Shown: piece by piece, positions 55,506-64,000 of the stretch
Layout of the letters: every line of letters starts with the position of its first letter
Numbering within the stretch: the stretch's first letter is position 1
DNA from: Verrucomicrobia bacterium LW23
GTDB lineage: Bacteria; Verrucomicrobiota; Verrucomicrobiia; Methylacidiphilales; UBA1321
Direction: 5' to 3'
Length of the DNA: 64,000 bases
NCBI GenBank assembly: GCA_003054695.1
Contig: QAZA01000011.1
Location: 310,001 to 374,000 of the forward strand
Position numbers and translations under genes: made by a program
Notes under the pieces: generated by a model
Seen by the model: only the letters and a program-made list of their open reading frames with translations
The model's database searches: none
Told to the model about the DNA's origin: nothing

Positions 55506-58145
55506 ATGCCCAGGCTTAATCAATACCTTGCCAGCGCCGGGTTAGGGTCCCGCCGCACCTGCGACGCCATCATTGCCGACGGCCGCGTCATCCTTAACGG
55601 CGTCCGCGTTACCCAGCTCGCCACCCGCGTCGGTCAGCACGACTCCGTCATGGTCGACGGCAAGCTCGTAAAGCCCGAGACGACCCTTACCGCCGTGCTC
55701 AACAAGCCGCCCGGCTTTTTGTGCAGCACCGTGGCCGAGGAAGGCGCCCGCACCATTTACGATTTGTTGCCAAAGGATTGGCCCCGTGTGTTTTACGTCG
55801 GCCGCCTGGACCTGGAGAGCGAAGGGCTGCTGCTGCTGACCAACGACGGCAAACTCAGCCAGCGCATCGCCCACCCCAGCTTCAAAATCCGCAAAACCTA
55901 CGAGGTGCTGCTGGACCGCGAGTTTGACTTTAAGCACGCAGCCACCGCGCAGCAGGGCATTATCCTGGACGGCCAGAAGGCGCGTTTCGACGAGATCCAT
56001 CGCATTGGCCCCAAGGCGCTGAAGATTGTGCTGACGCAGGGCATCAAACGACAGATCCGCCGCATGCTGTTTGTTTTTGGCTGCGAGGTGAAGCGCCTGC
56101 GCCGCGTGCAGTTGGGCGACTTCCGTATGCCCAACGCTCTCAAGCACGGGCAGTGGCGCATTTTCACGCCCGAAGAAGTGCAAAAGTACATTTTGGGCGC
56201 CGCCGTCAACGCCAAACTCAAGCCTGCGAAGGCCGCCACGTCCGCACCCGCCGCCAAGTCGCCCGCAGGCAAGCGCGCTGCGACCGGCCCGAAAGCCCAC
56301 GCCGTCTACAAGAGCGCCGATGAGCCCCAGGCCATGCACGACGACGCGCCGGATATTGAAGCTGCAGCGCTTTACAACGACAGCGATAGCGACGAGGTCC
56401 TCATGACCGCGCCCATCGACGAAGTGCCTGTGAGCGCGCAGGAGCAGGAGCAAGAGATGGCGATCGCGGAGTCCGAAATCGCGATTGCCGCGCCTCCTGT
56501 TGATGCTGAGGAGTCCGAAACGGCCGAAGCGACCGATACGAAGCCCGCGACGAAGATGTCCCCGGGCAAATCCAAAAAGTCCCAGGTGGATGGCGAGAGC
56601 GCAGCGGAAGAGGACCCGGATACGCGCAAGAAATCCGGCAAGAGCAGGAAAAAGGCCGCTGCGGAGCAATCCGCCGCGCCGGTTGCCGCTGCCGAGGCCT
56701 CCGACGTTGCTGAGGAAAGCCAAGCCATTTTCGAGGACGACAAGCGCGAGAACGAGGATGCTGGCTCCGAGGCTGAAGTGGCTGAAGTGGCTGAAGTGGC
56801 TGAAGTGGCTGAAGTGGCTGAAGTGGCTGAAGTGGCTGAAGTGGCTGAAGTGGCTGAAGTGGCTGAAGCGGAAGACTTTACCGCGCACGACGAGGCCGCT
56901 TCCGAGGATGCCATGGCGGAAGCCGATGAAGCTGCGCTTTCCGACGACGAGTACCCCGCGGAAGAAGACGAAGCCGACTTTGGCGACGACGACGCGCAGG
57001 ACAACGAACGCTCCGGCCCGGCCCGCACCGAGCGCCCCTCGAACCCGCTTGTAATCGAGCGCCCCGCAAAGTATCGCGAGGCGGCGGCTGCCCAGGCCCG
57101 CGCGGCTTCGCAGTTTGTTGAGCGCGAGCCGCGCCGCCGATTCTCTGGCGGCGATGATCGCGGCGGCGGCTACTCCCGCGGCGGCTATTCCGGTGGCTCC
57201 GATCGCGGTGGTTACTCCCGCGGCGGCTACGGCTCCGGCGGCAGCGGCGGTGCCTCCCGCTTTGGCGGCGGCCAGGGGCGCTACGAGGGCAAGGGCGGCG
57301 CCGGCGCCGGCGCTGGCGTCGGGGGCAAAGTGTGGCGCAAGCCGTACGGCTCCTCGGGCGGCACGTCGGGTTCCGGGTACCGCTCGGGCTCCGGCTATGG
57401 CTCCGGCTCGGATCGCCGTGACGACTCGCGTGGCTACGGCGGCGGTGGAGGTGGCTATGGCGGTGGCGGCAACTGGCAAAAGCGTGGTTATGCTGGCGGC
57501 GGCTCCTCCTCGTCGTCCTACGGCGGCGGCGATGACTCCCGCGGCGGCGGTTCGTCCTACGGCGACGGCAAGCGCCGTTTCGAGCAGCGTCGCCCCCACG
57601 GCAATCGCGACGACCAGGGAAACGCGCACGGCGGCGACCAGGGCCAGGGCGGCTCCTGGCGCGACAAGCGCAAATTCTCCGACCAGGATGGCGCCGGCAA
57701 GTTCTCCGGCGGCTACCAGGCGCGATCCAAATTCAGCGGTGGCGGCCAGGGCGGCGCGCGCAAGTTCGGTGGTGGCGAGTCGGGCGGTGCATCATACGGA
57801 AAAGGTTCGTACGGAAAAGGTTCCTACAGCGGCGGCGCTTCGTCTTCGGGCGGCGGCTCGTACGGCCCGCGCAAGTTTGGAGGCAGCGGTGGCGGCGGAT
57901 CGTCGTCCTACGGCGGCGGCAAGTCCTGGGGCGCCAAAGGTGGCGGTGGCGGCTCGTCCTCGTACGGCAGCGGCGGCGGATCTCAGGGTGGCTCCGGCGG
58001 CGCCTCGCGCGGCGAGTTCCGTGGCATGGGCAAACCGCGTCGCTTTGGCAGCCAGGGTGGCGGCTCCGCGGGTGGCGGCGGTTTCAAAGGCGGCGGCTCT
58101 TTCGGCGGCAAAGGCCGCAGCGGCGGCGGCAAGCGGAAGTTCTAG
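55506..58145 (+). CDS. RluB/RsuA-type pseudouridine synthase with very long disordered tail
   Basis: The first 240 residues are a complete enzyme: S4 RNA-binding domain (MPRLNQYLASAGLGSRRTC), catalytic GRLDLESEGL (Asp102), and RIGPKALKIVLTQGIKRQIR. It makes pseudouridine in ribosomal RNA. Then follow an acidic region of about 300 residues, with ten identical AEV units encoded by a 9-bp repeat (56772-56870), and about 330 residues that are almost only Gly, Ser, Arg, Tyr and Lys (RGG-like). Usual family members have about 230-330 residues. ATG 55506 fits the S4 domain. Such tails bind RNA or form condensates elsewhere; that role here is inference. Confidence 0.9.
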   Translation: MPRLNQYLASAGLGSRRTCDAIIADGRVILNGVRVTQLATRVGQHDSVMVDGKLVKPETTLTAVLNKPPGFLCSTVAEEGARTIYDLLPKDWPRVFYVGRLDLESEGLLLLTNDGKLSQRIAHPSFKIRKTYEVLLDREFDFKHAATAQQGIILDGQKARFDEIHRIGPKALKIVLTQGIKRQIRRMLFVFGCEVKRLRRVQLGDFRMPNALKHGQWRIFTPEEVQKYILGAAVNAKLKPAKAATSAPAAKSPAGKRAATGPKAHAVYKSADEPQAMHDDAPDIEAAALYNDSDSDEVLMTAPIDEVPVSAQEQEQEMAIAESEIAIAAPPVDAEESETAEATDTKPATKMSPGKSKKSQVDGESAAEEDPDTRKKSGKSRKKAAAEQSAAPVAAAEASDVAEESQAIFEDDKRENEDAGSEAEVAEVAEVAEVAEVAEVAEVAEVAEVAEVAEAEDFTAHDEAASEDAMAEADEAALSDDEYPAEEDEADFGDDDAQDNERSGPARTERPSNPLVIERPAKYREAAAAQARAASQFVEREPRRRFSGGDDRGGGYSRGGYSGGSDRGGYSRGGYGSGGSGGASRFGGGQGRYEGKGGAGAGAGVGGKVWRKPYGSSGGTSGSGYRSGSGYGSGSDRRDDSRGYGGGGGGYGGGGNWQKRGYAGGGSSSSSYGGGDDSRGGGSSYGDGKRRFEQRRPHGNRDDQGNAHGGDQGQGGSWRDKRKFSDQDGAGKFSGGYQARSKFSGGGQGGARKFGGGESGGASYGKGSYGKGSYSGGASSSGGGSYGPRKFGGSGGGGSSSYGGGKSWGAKGGGGGSSSYGSGGGSQGGSGGASRGEFRGMGKPRRFGSQGGGSAGGGGFKGGGSFGGKGRSGGGKRKF
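56772..56870 (+). repeat. in-frame 9-bp tandem repeat
   Basis: Ten exact copies of GCTGAAGTG plus one variant (GCTGAAGCG) encode repeated Ala-Glu-Val. Copy number can change by slippage without a frameshift. Confidence 0.97.
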
Positions 58146-58181
58146 AGACTGGCTACATTCGAGTCTTTCTCTCGCTGGCAT

Positions 58182-58238
58182 GGCGATCTTTCCGTCCGTA
58201 GCATTCAGATTTTGAACGCCACGGACAGAAAGATCGCC
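58182..58238. repeat. long palindrome, type I, 'GGCGATCTTTCCGTCCGT' word
   Basis: GGCGATCTTTCCGTCCGT and ACGGACAGAAAGATCGCC pair with one mismatch around a 21-nt centre. A solo type II end follows 40 bp later. Confidence 0.8.
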
Positions 58239-58277
58239 GAGGGGAACCGCAGAATGCGAAGATCTCGACAGCCTGTA

Positions 58278-58307
58278 AGACCAATTCGCACAGTTATTTG
58301 CGCTTTA
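58278..58307. repeat. solo end of a type II element
   Basis: AGACCAATTCGCACAGTTAT and the following 10 nt equal the reverse complement of the right arm of 50413-50576, including CTGTA before it, then diverge. No matching second arm is present. Confidence 0.8.
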
Positions 58308-58439
58308 GGTCTAAGCTTGCCGCGGGGCAGAAGCGCTGCTTCCCACCGCAGCGGCCCGGCTAATAACGTGGCAACTGTACCGGCCTGGCGCATGCTTGCG
58401 CTGGCGTGCGGGCCGGTAATGCGCTAGGCTCGGTGCATC

Positions 58440-59345
58440 ATGAGTGCGACCAGTGCGACAGCTCCCGCCCCTACCTCCGCCCCCGCGCCTGCCCACGCCG
58501 GGGCCGGCGCCAGCGCCGAAAGCAGCAGCAAGGCCATCAAGCCCCTCGTGCCCGAGGAGGGCTGGGGCGTGCTTCACCTCTTTTATCGTATTGACCGCCT
58601 GGCCTGGGAGACGCTGACCGCCGACCAGCAGGCCCGCGGCCGCGCCCGCCTCCAGGGCGTTGTCGACGAGGTTGCCGCCACGGAGAAATTCCGCATCATC
58701 CCGCTCAGCATGCTGGGCCGGGCAGACCTGGGCTTCATGATTGTCGGGCCGGATTTCCACATGATCAACACGGTGGAAAAGCGCCTGGGAGCCGCGCTCG
58801 GGCCTGGCGTATTGGAGCCCGTTTACACGTTCCTCTCGCTGACGGAAAAGAGTGAGTACACGCAGTCGGAGGAGTTTTTCGTCGAGCAAATGAAGCGCGA
58901 CGAAGGCATCGAGCCCGGCCACCCGGACTATCACGAGCGCCTCGCCGGCATCCGCGCCCGCCTGCGCTCCTACACCTACGACCGCATGTACCCCACCCTG
59001 CCGGACTGGGAGTACTTCTGCTTCTACCCCATGCGCAAGCGCCGCGGCCCCGAGCAGAACTGGTACGCGGAGCCGTTTGAAAAGCGCCGCGACCTGATGC
59101 AGGGCCACGCCCGCGTCGGCCGCAAGTTCGCCGGCCGCGTCCGCCAGCTCGTCACCGGCTGCGCCGGCCTGGACGACTGGGAGTGGGGCGTCACCCTCTT
59201 CTCGCGCGATCCCGTGGAAATCAAGCGCATTGTGTACGACATGCGTTTTGACGAAGTCACCCACAAGTACGCCGATTTCGGCCCCTTCTACAACGGCCTG
59301 CCCCTTCCGCTTCCCGAGATTCTGAGCCGGCTGCTGCTGGTGTAA
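58440..59345 (+). CDS. hemQ: coproheme decarboxylase (HemQ/ChdC, chlorite dismutase family)
   Basis: The 301-residue enzyme completes heme b synthesis by decarboxylating coproheme in the coproporphyrin-dependent pathway. The conserved set is present: Tyr196 in FYPMRKRR (catalytic) and the heme-ligand His223 in MQGHARVGRKFAGRV, 27 residues apart as in characterised HemQ. WEWGVTLF and DEVTHKYADFGPFYNG are also present. About 35 Ala/Pro/Ser residues precede the fold. Chlorite dismutase activity is less likely because the sequence follows the HemQ type. No other heme genes are close. Confidence 0.95.
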   Translation: MSATSATAPAPTSAPAPAHAGAGASAESSSKAIKPLVPEEGWGVLHLFYRIDRLAWETLTADQQARGRARLQGVVDEVAATEKFRIIPLSMLGRADLGFMIVGPDFHMINTVEKRLGAALGPGVLEPVYTFLSLTEKSEYTQSEEFFVEQMKRDEGIEPGHPDYHERLAGIRARLRSYTYDRMYPTLPDWEYFCFYPMRKRRGPEQNWYAEPFEKRRDLMQGHARVGRKFAGRVRQLVTGCAGLDDWEWGVTLFSRDPVEIKRIVYDMRFDEVTHKYADFGPFYNGLPLPLPEILSRLLLV

Positions 59346-59379
59346 GCGGCGTCCGTAAGGAAGGTTGAACATCGTGGAA

Positions 59380-59485
59380 GCATCCCCCTTGGCGAAACTT
59401 TCCGCCCTTGGCGATGTTATCTGAAGGTCCGTAGATCCAAGGCAGATAGTATCGCCAAGGACGGAAAGTTTCGCCAAGGGGATGC
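59380..59485. repeat. long palindrome, type I, TTGGCG word (copy 2 of the 154-bp block)
   Basis: Same palindrome as 42311-42415. The block 59354-59507 differs from 42285-42438 by about three single-base changes or indels. Its right end overlaps the stop codon of the gene at 59505. Confidence 0.9.
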
Positions 59486-59504
59486 ACGGAAATGTCGACA
59501 GCCT

Positions 59505-62500
59505 CTAGGGCGCGAACGGCCGGTTGACTCGCACGCGCCAGCGGTAGAAGCTGCCGAGCGTGGGCGTGGCGTCGGGGTTGGCGGCGTAGTCGGGGATGCC
59601 GGGGGTGTTGAGGTCGACGTAGCGCTCCAGGGTGGTGCTGCCGCGGTAGTCGCCGGTGATGACGTCCTGGCCCTCGTACCACTTGTTTTCGTCGGCGGCG
59701 GCGAGGCGAGGGCGGGGCTTGAGCGCCTGGGCGCGGAAGTAGACCGTGTAGACGTTGCTGCGCGTGGTAACGCGCGGGTACACCGTGGTGTAGATGCGCT
59801 CGCGCGTGCCGTCGCCGGTAAGGGAGTTGGCTTGCCAGTGCGCCGCCATCGTCGTGTCCATGGTGGCTTTGGTGGTGGTGTTTACCGTCGTGGCGGTGTC
59901 GGGGACAAAATGCATGTCGCAGATCTCCGACGGCGTGCGGAACGCGTAGAGGCCCGTCGCATCCGTGTTGTCAAAGCGAAAGCCCAGCTGTGCCAGGGTG
60001 GCCGGGATGTTGATGGGGCGGCGGAACGAGTAGTTGGTGCCCGCGCCCGCCTTGTAGGTAGCCAGCGCGGCCGCCGGGATGCTCGTCACCTTCTCGTTTT
60101 TCAGCAGCGCATACATGCCCGTCTCGCGCTTTATGTAGGTGAAGGGGATGATCTGCTGGTTGAGATTGATTTTGCCCGCCGTGGAGAGCGGTTCGCTGAT
60201 CGCGTAGGGCTCCACCACGGGCATCCAGAAGTAGTCCATCAGCAGGTAGTCCGGGTTGTTGATGAACCCGCCCGCGCCCGCCGGGTACGAGGGATGGCCC
60301 GGCTGGCGGCGAAACAGCAGCGTCTGCCAGCCCAGCCCGCGCTTTACCCCGGTGGGCAGTGAGCCCAGCATGCCCGGCGAGGGCATCACGCGGTTGGGCG
60401 AGGAGAAATCGGCCGTAAAGGTGCGCTGATTGGTGTTGCTGTTAAAGTAGGGCGTCAGGTTGGTGCCCTGCGTGTAGGCGTTGCCTTCGTCCGGCTTGTT
60501 GATGGTGGGCGCGTCCATGTCGCCGGCCAGGCCGTTCTCCCAGTCGCCGGTGGCCTGCGCGGCGGGGGCGGGGTAGGGGATGGGCGGGGCGTCGGCGCTG
60601 CTGTAGTTGCCCGTCATGTTGGCGTACTTGCCTTTGTTGTAGTTGTAGACGGGGTGCGTGTTGAGGCTGGCGTTGGGCTCCACAAAGCTGCAGGCCAGGC
60701 GGTGGCGTGTGTTGGTGGCCAGTTCGTCGTAGTCAAAGTGTTTGGTCCACATGTCGCCGGGCACGTCTTCCAGGGCGGCCAAAAGGCGCAGGTCCAGCGT
60801 CTCGCCGTTTTTGGCGGGGGTGAGGGCGCGCACGGTGTCGTGGTCCATCTTCATAAAGCGGTAGCAGTAGATCCCGTAGTTGGTCTCGCCCGAGTTGAGG
60901 CGCCCGGCATTTTTGGTGGTGGTATCCGTAAAGGGGATGCCGCAGCCGGCCGCCTGAAAGGTCCACCATGCCGGGTCGATCGGCGCCACCGCCCCGCCCG
61001 AGCCGGAGGTAAACAGCACTGGCGCGGGGAAAGTTCCGCCGGGGAAGTTCCACGTTATCTTCTGGATCAGATCGCCCGTCTGCCGGTTCGTCATGCGGAA
61101 CGTGAGGGTGGCCGGGCTGCAGGTAATGCGCGGGTTCGTCTTGCTGACGCGCACCGTAATGGGCTCGCCCACAAAGGGATTCTGCCGGCCGGGCCTTTGG
61201 TAGCCGGTGCCGCCGTCGCTGCTGTCGTTAAAGTTGGGGTCCTGCGGAAGGCGGCCGCCGTTGCGGGCTCGAACCACGTGATAATCCAGCATCCAGCGCA
61301 GGCCCATCCAGGGGCTCCAGTTCAGGCTTTTGTTCACAAAGCTGGGCTGGCGACCGTGCACGAACAGGCCGGCGTCGGTGGCCGTCTGGCGGCTCAGGGC
61401 GGGGAAACCCAGGTTGATGGCGTCCGGCACGCCGCCGTTGCCCTGCACCGTCCAGCTTTCCAGGCCCTCGATGGTGATGACCACATCCGGCCGAAAGCTC
61501 GCCCAGCCGGCGCTGGCGCAAAACGGCTCGAAGAGAAAGGCCGTCTCGATGCGGATCTCCTTCGTCGTGGCGTCCTGCTGCAGCGGGGTGGCCAGCGCCA
61601 GCGTGCGGTTGGTCGCGGGATCATTAGAGACCGCCACGCCCGGATCCCCCGTGGCGATGAACCAGAGGCCGGCCTGCGAGATGGTCATGGTGCGTCCAAA
61701 CCCGCGCGTGTTGCCGATTTTGATGGGCATGACGTGGCCGTAATTCAGCCGCGTGCGGTTATCCGCCGGCAACGAGGGGATGCCGACGCCGAATTGCCCG
61801 GTGGTGCCGGTCAGGTTCATGTCCTCCAGCACGGAGCAGCGGATGTAGTCGAAGATTTGCGTGAGGATCTGGTCCGCATCCTGCACAAAGCGCGTGCTCA
61901 GCCGCCCGCCAAAGCCGGGTACGGGGCGGTTGATGAGCGTTTGCAAGTAGCTGTACAGCTGCTGGTTGCGCGGAATGAGCAGGTAGTCGTCCGTAGGGCT
62001 GTTGGCGTTTTGCCGCTGAAAATACCACGGCTGACCCTGCACGTTGCCGCAAAAGGCGATGAGCTGATCGAACGCGCTGCGGTGCGTGCCGGCGGCCGGG
62101 TTGGTGTGGATGGGCCAGCATGCGATCTTGGGGTGATCGAACGGGTTCGTCTCCGGCGCGCGACTGGTGGCGGTGAGGAAGAATTTGGTCTGCTCCAGCA
62201 GATCGTGCGTCAGCCCTGTGTTCACGCTGCGCTCGCCGCTGGTGATGGCGGGGCCGAAAAGCAGTTCCGGCTCGCTGGCGTAGAGGCGGTCTTGATCCAG
62301 CGAGAGGCTGGTTTTGTCGATGAGATGGATGGGCACCGTGGCGCCTTTGGTGCCGATGTTGCGCAGGCGCGGCAGCATGGCAAACAGGCGCTCGCGCACG
62401 GCGCCGGTTGTCTCCGGCGGCGTAGGCGTGGTGGGGAAAAGCGCGGGAAAGACGGCGCTGATGCTGGTGGTGGCCGGGTGGCCGGGGTAGATCTGGAATT

Positions 62501-63359
62501 CGTTTTTGGTGGGCTGATACCGGCCGAGATCGCGCTCCTGCGTGGTATCGGCGCGCGGGATGTCCCAGTAGGTGCCCTCTCCCGCCGTGTTTACGTTGAC
62601 CTTGCACGACTCGTCGTCCGTCCAGAACGCGATGCGGCCGACGATGGGATTGGAGGCGGCAGCGCCGTTTACCGTGGCCACATTGCCACTGCCGTCCGCC
62701 GCCACAAGTTGGCCATCCTTAAGCACATACAACCAGCGCACCGGCATCGGCGCGGGGTTGATGTAGCCCTGCGAGGTGCCGCGCGGCGCGGTGGTGAGGA
62801 TATCGAAGCCCTGCGGCGCGGCGGGGGTGCCGAGCGACGAGCTGTCCAGGATGGGCCAGGTGTCCGGCGTGCCGTCAAAGTTGGAGTCCACCGGCACGTT
62901 AAGGTCCGTAAACACGGCCGGGCTGGAGAACCACGAGGCGAGCGTCAGCGCCTCGTCCTCCGGCACCAGGGCGGAGTTCAGCCGCATTTGCGTGGAGGAG
63001 TAGAGCTTGAACGAGGCGGAGGGCGAGCCCGACTCATCGAAGGTGCGGATCAACCCCGGCTGCGAGGTCCAGAGCGAACGCGTCCCCGCCGGCGGCATCG
63101 TGGCCTGGGAAATCTGCGCCTGCACCACCTGCACCGCCGTGTCGCCGAGCAGCCGCGCCTGCACCGAGTTCGCATACCCATCCGCCGCCGAGCGCTCCGT
63201 GCTGACACGGCCAAGCATGCCCACCACCAGGCCCATCACCAGCACCATGATGGCCAGCACCAGCACCAGCGCCACGCCGGAGGTGCGCCGCCGCCGGGCG
63301 CGGAGCTTAGGAAGATGTGGATGCAAGGAGGACCGGAAACCAAAGGGCGCGGACTTCAT
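59505..63359 (-). CDS. Verru_Chthon cassette protein A-like giant protein
   Basis: The 1284-residue protein begins MKSAPFGFRSSLHPHLPKLR, then RTSGVALVLVLAIMVLVMGL, a type IV pilin-like segment (about 27-48). A large, mostly beta-rich region rich in Thr, Pro and Asn follows, with TWPILDSSS, GRIAFWTDDESCKVNVNTAG and WENGLAGDMDAPTINKPDEG. It resembles GspK-like minor pseudopilins and the 'Verru_Chthon cassette protein A' of Verrucomicrobium and Chthoniobacter. In those genomes it is accompanied by proteins B, C and D, which are not visible within this window. The stop codon lies in a repeated palindromic block. Function: probable surface or secretion role. Confidence 0.85.
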   Translation of the reverse strand: MKSAPFGFRSSLHPHLPKLRARRRRTSGVALVLVLAIMVLVMGLVVGMLGRVSTERSAADGYANSVQARLLGDTAVQVVQAQISQATMPPAGTRSLWTSQPGLIRTFDESGSPSASFKLYSSTQMRLNSALVPEDEALTLASWFSSPAVFTDLNVPVDSNFDGTPDTWPILDSSSLGTPAAPQGFDILTTAPRGTSQGYINPAPMPVRWLYVLKDGQLVAADGSGNVATVNGAAASNPIVGRIAFWTDDESCKVNVNTAGEGTYWDIPRADTTQERDLGRYQPTKNEFQIYPGHPATTSISAVFPALFPTTPTPPETTGAVRERLFAMLPRLRNIGTKGATVPIHLIDKTSLSLDQDRLYASEPELLFGPAITSGERSVNTGLTHDLLEQTKFFLTATSRAPETNPFDHPKIACWPIHTNPAAGTHRSAFDQLIAFCGNVQGQPWYFQRQNANSPTDDYLLIPRNQQLYSYLQTLINRPVPGFGGRLSTRFVQDADQILTQIFDYIRCSVLEDMNLTGTTGQFGVGIPSLPADNRTRLNYGHVMPIKIGNTRGFGRTMTISQAGLWFIATGDPGVAVSNDPATNRTLALATPLQQDATTKEIRIETAFLFEPFCASAGWASFRPDVVITIEGLESWTVQGNGGVPDAINLGFPALSRQTATDAGLFVHGRQPSFVNKSLNWSPWMGLRWMLDYHVVRARNGGRLPQDPNFNDSSDGGTGYQRPGRQNPFVGEPITVRVSKTNPRITCSPATLTFRMTNRQTGDLIQKITWNFPGGTFPAPVLFTSGSGGAVAPIDPAWWTFQAAGCGIPFTDTTTKNAGRLNSGETNYGIYCYRFMKMDHDTVRALTPAKNGETLDLRLLAALEDVPGDMWTKHFDYDELATNTRHRLACSFVEPNASLNTHPVYNYNKGKYANMTGNYSSADAPPIPYPAPAAQATGDWENGLAGDMDAPTINKPDEGNAYTQGTNLTPYFNSNTNQRTFTADFSSPNRVMPSPGMLGSLPTGVKRGLGWQTLLFRRQPGHPSYPAGAGGFINNPDYLLMDYFWMPVVEPYAISEPLSTAGKINLNQQIIPFTYIKRETGMYALLKNEKVTSIPAAALATYKAGAGTNYSFRRPINIPATLAQLGFRFDNTDATGLYAFRTPSEICDMHFVPDTATTVNTTTKATMDTTMAAHWQANSLTGDGTRERIYTTVYPRVTTRSNVYTVYFRAQALKPRPRLAAADENKWYEGQDVITGDYRGSTTLERYVDLNTPGIPDYAANPDATPTLGSFYRWRVRVNRPFAP

Positions 63360-63626
63360 AGGATAAACGCCGTAAGTTGAGGAAAGAGGAGGAGAAGGAG
63401 GAAGCCAACAACCAGTCAGGCACAAACAAGCCGAACCATCCAACGCCCCCAACTTAGTCCCTCCCCCCTGATGCTTAAAGCGTATTTAGTTGCATCCTCA
63501 TTCTACAAATTGAATGAATCGGCACGCTGGGGCGATGCCATGCTGGTTATACGCAAGACTTTCCTCTATCCGAAACTTGGTGCCTTGGTGGTTAAATCCC
63601 CTTCTCTTAAGCTCCTGCGCCATCGG

Positions 63627-63960
63627 CTAAGGCGTGGACGCTGCGGGGGGCGGAGGCGGGGGTGCGAGCGGAGTGGCTGGGGCTTTTGCCGGCACTGGCA
63701 CGGGCCAGAGCACGTGCAACAGCGAAACGCACGCTTGCCTGTTAGCGTCCAGTCCTCTCCCTACCTTCTCTGGCATAAAATCAAGGGCATATGCGAGTGG
63801 CGTGTAGATGGCGACTGCGGCCGGATGGAGCACGTTATGGGTAAGCTGCGGGCACACATACATCGGGGTAAGAGCATCGCAACAAAATCGCGCTAAGCGG
63901 CCCGCTCGCAAGCACATACAGCACCAAAGCCAGCGCCACAAGCACGGGTGTCCACGCCAT
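63627..63960 (-). pseudogene. small membrane protein, apparently frameshifted
   Basis: A reverse-strand frame from ATG 63960 gives a hydrophobic helix MAWTPVLVALALVLYVLASG then stops at 63835. A second frame ending at 63627 continues with YTPLAYALDFMPEKVGRGLD and a proline/alanine-rich tail. Together they look like one small membrane protein split by a frameshift, either real or a sequencing error. No family could be named. Confidence 0.4.
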
Positions 63961-64000
63961 CTCCCGCCCGCGCCCCGGCCGGGTGCCGCGGGCGTGGCCC

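Noticed and set aside
56772-56870. Eleven 9-bp units considered as a non-coding minisatellite or iteron
   Set aside because: The units are in frame within a gene and encode a regular Ala-Glu-Val repeat.
55542-57629. Reverse frame of about 700 codons opposite the pseudouridine synthase, with repeated SHF units
   Set aside because: Mirror of the AEV repeat and glycine-rich tail. The plus frame contains the complete enzyme.
57120-58140. Glycine-rich tail as a possible substrate of the GrrM-like enzyme
   Set aside because: It is part of a pseudouridine synthase more than 50 kb away and lacks a leader peptide.
60654-63380. Plus-strand frame of about 900 codons opposite the giant Verru_Chthon-like gene
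   Set aside because: Low-complexity Arg/Ala/Gly translation, a shadow of the reverse-strand gene that has a pilin-like N-terminus.

Overview
The window reads as chromosomal DNA of a high-GC member of the Verrucomicrobiota. Three lineage markers support this: a 51-residue small basic protein of the Chlamydiae/Verrucomicrobia type (54753-54908), a giant pilin-headed protein resembling Verru_Chthon cassette protein A (59505-63359), and the long, insertion-bearing form of IspG (15129-17075). Coding density is moderate and there is no phage, CRISPR array or rRNA operon. I saw no convincing tRNA.

Layout. 1-9.3 kb: the start of a MoxR ATPase, small hypothetical genes, a GFO/IDH/MocA oxidoreductase, a cupin, a SPASM radical SAM enzyme, a low-GC pair with a DUF2335-like membrane protein, two unknown genes and a lone ExbD. 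9.6-20 kb: a GH52 beta-xylosidase, a periplasmic thioredoxin, two membrane-anchored proteins, IspG, a 46-residue basic protein and a PHP-domain protein. 20-34 kb: glutamine-dependent NAD synthetase, a family 4 uracil-DNA glycosylase, a second GFO/IDH/MocA protein, a heparinase II/III-like lyase, a SWIM-SNF2 helicase, an FAH-family hydrolase, a Na+/H+ antiporter and a sugar nucleotidyltransferase. 34-45 kb: secreted and membrane proteins, a roadblock-like/DUF4388 pair, an orphan NuoJ, a ridA pseudogene, a PspA-like pair and a HigBA toxin-antitoxin module. 45-64 kb: GlpX, a rhomboid protease, CCA-adding enzyme, a GxxExxY gene, PyrH-Frr, a tandem-duplicated HisI, an integrase remnant, an RluB-type pseudouridine synthase with a very long glycine-rich tail, HemQ/ChdC and the Verru_Chthon A-like protein.

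The most unusual content lies between the genes. Twelve long imperfect palindromes (75-200 bp) occupy intergenic gaps and fall into several sequence 'word' families. Three further elements, each exactly 164 nt and bounded by AGACCAATT...AATTGGTCT, keep their ends complementary although the end sequences differ, including a compensatory base change between two copies. Each of these lies just downstream (+ strand) of one of the long palindromes. One such pair sits beside a GxxExxY (PDDEXK-like) gene that is enclosed by two copies of the same palindrome in opposite orientation, and the predicted E-x-K catalytic pair of that gene is swapped to K-x-E. Small GGGACAT...ATGTCCC palindromes also occur, several inside reading frames. 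I regard these repeat systems as the best candidates for something undescribed.

Translation signals split in two. Most resident genes have pyrimidine-rich leaders without a Shine-Dalgarno sequence, whereas several accessory genes (HigA, the DUF2335-like pair, GxxExxY) have clear ones.
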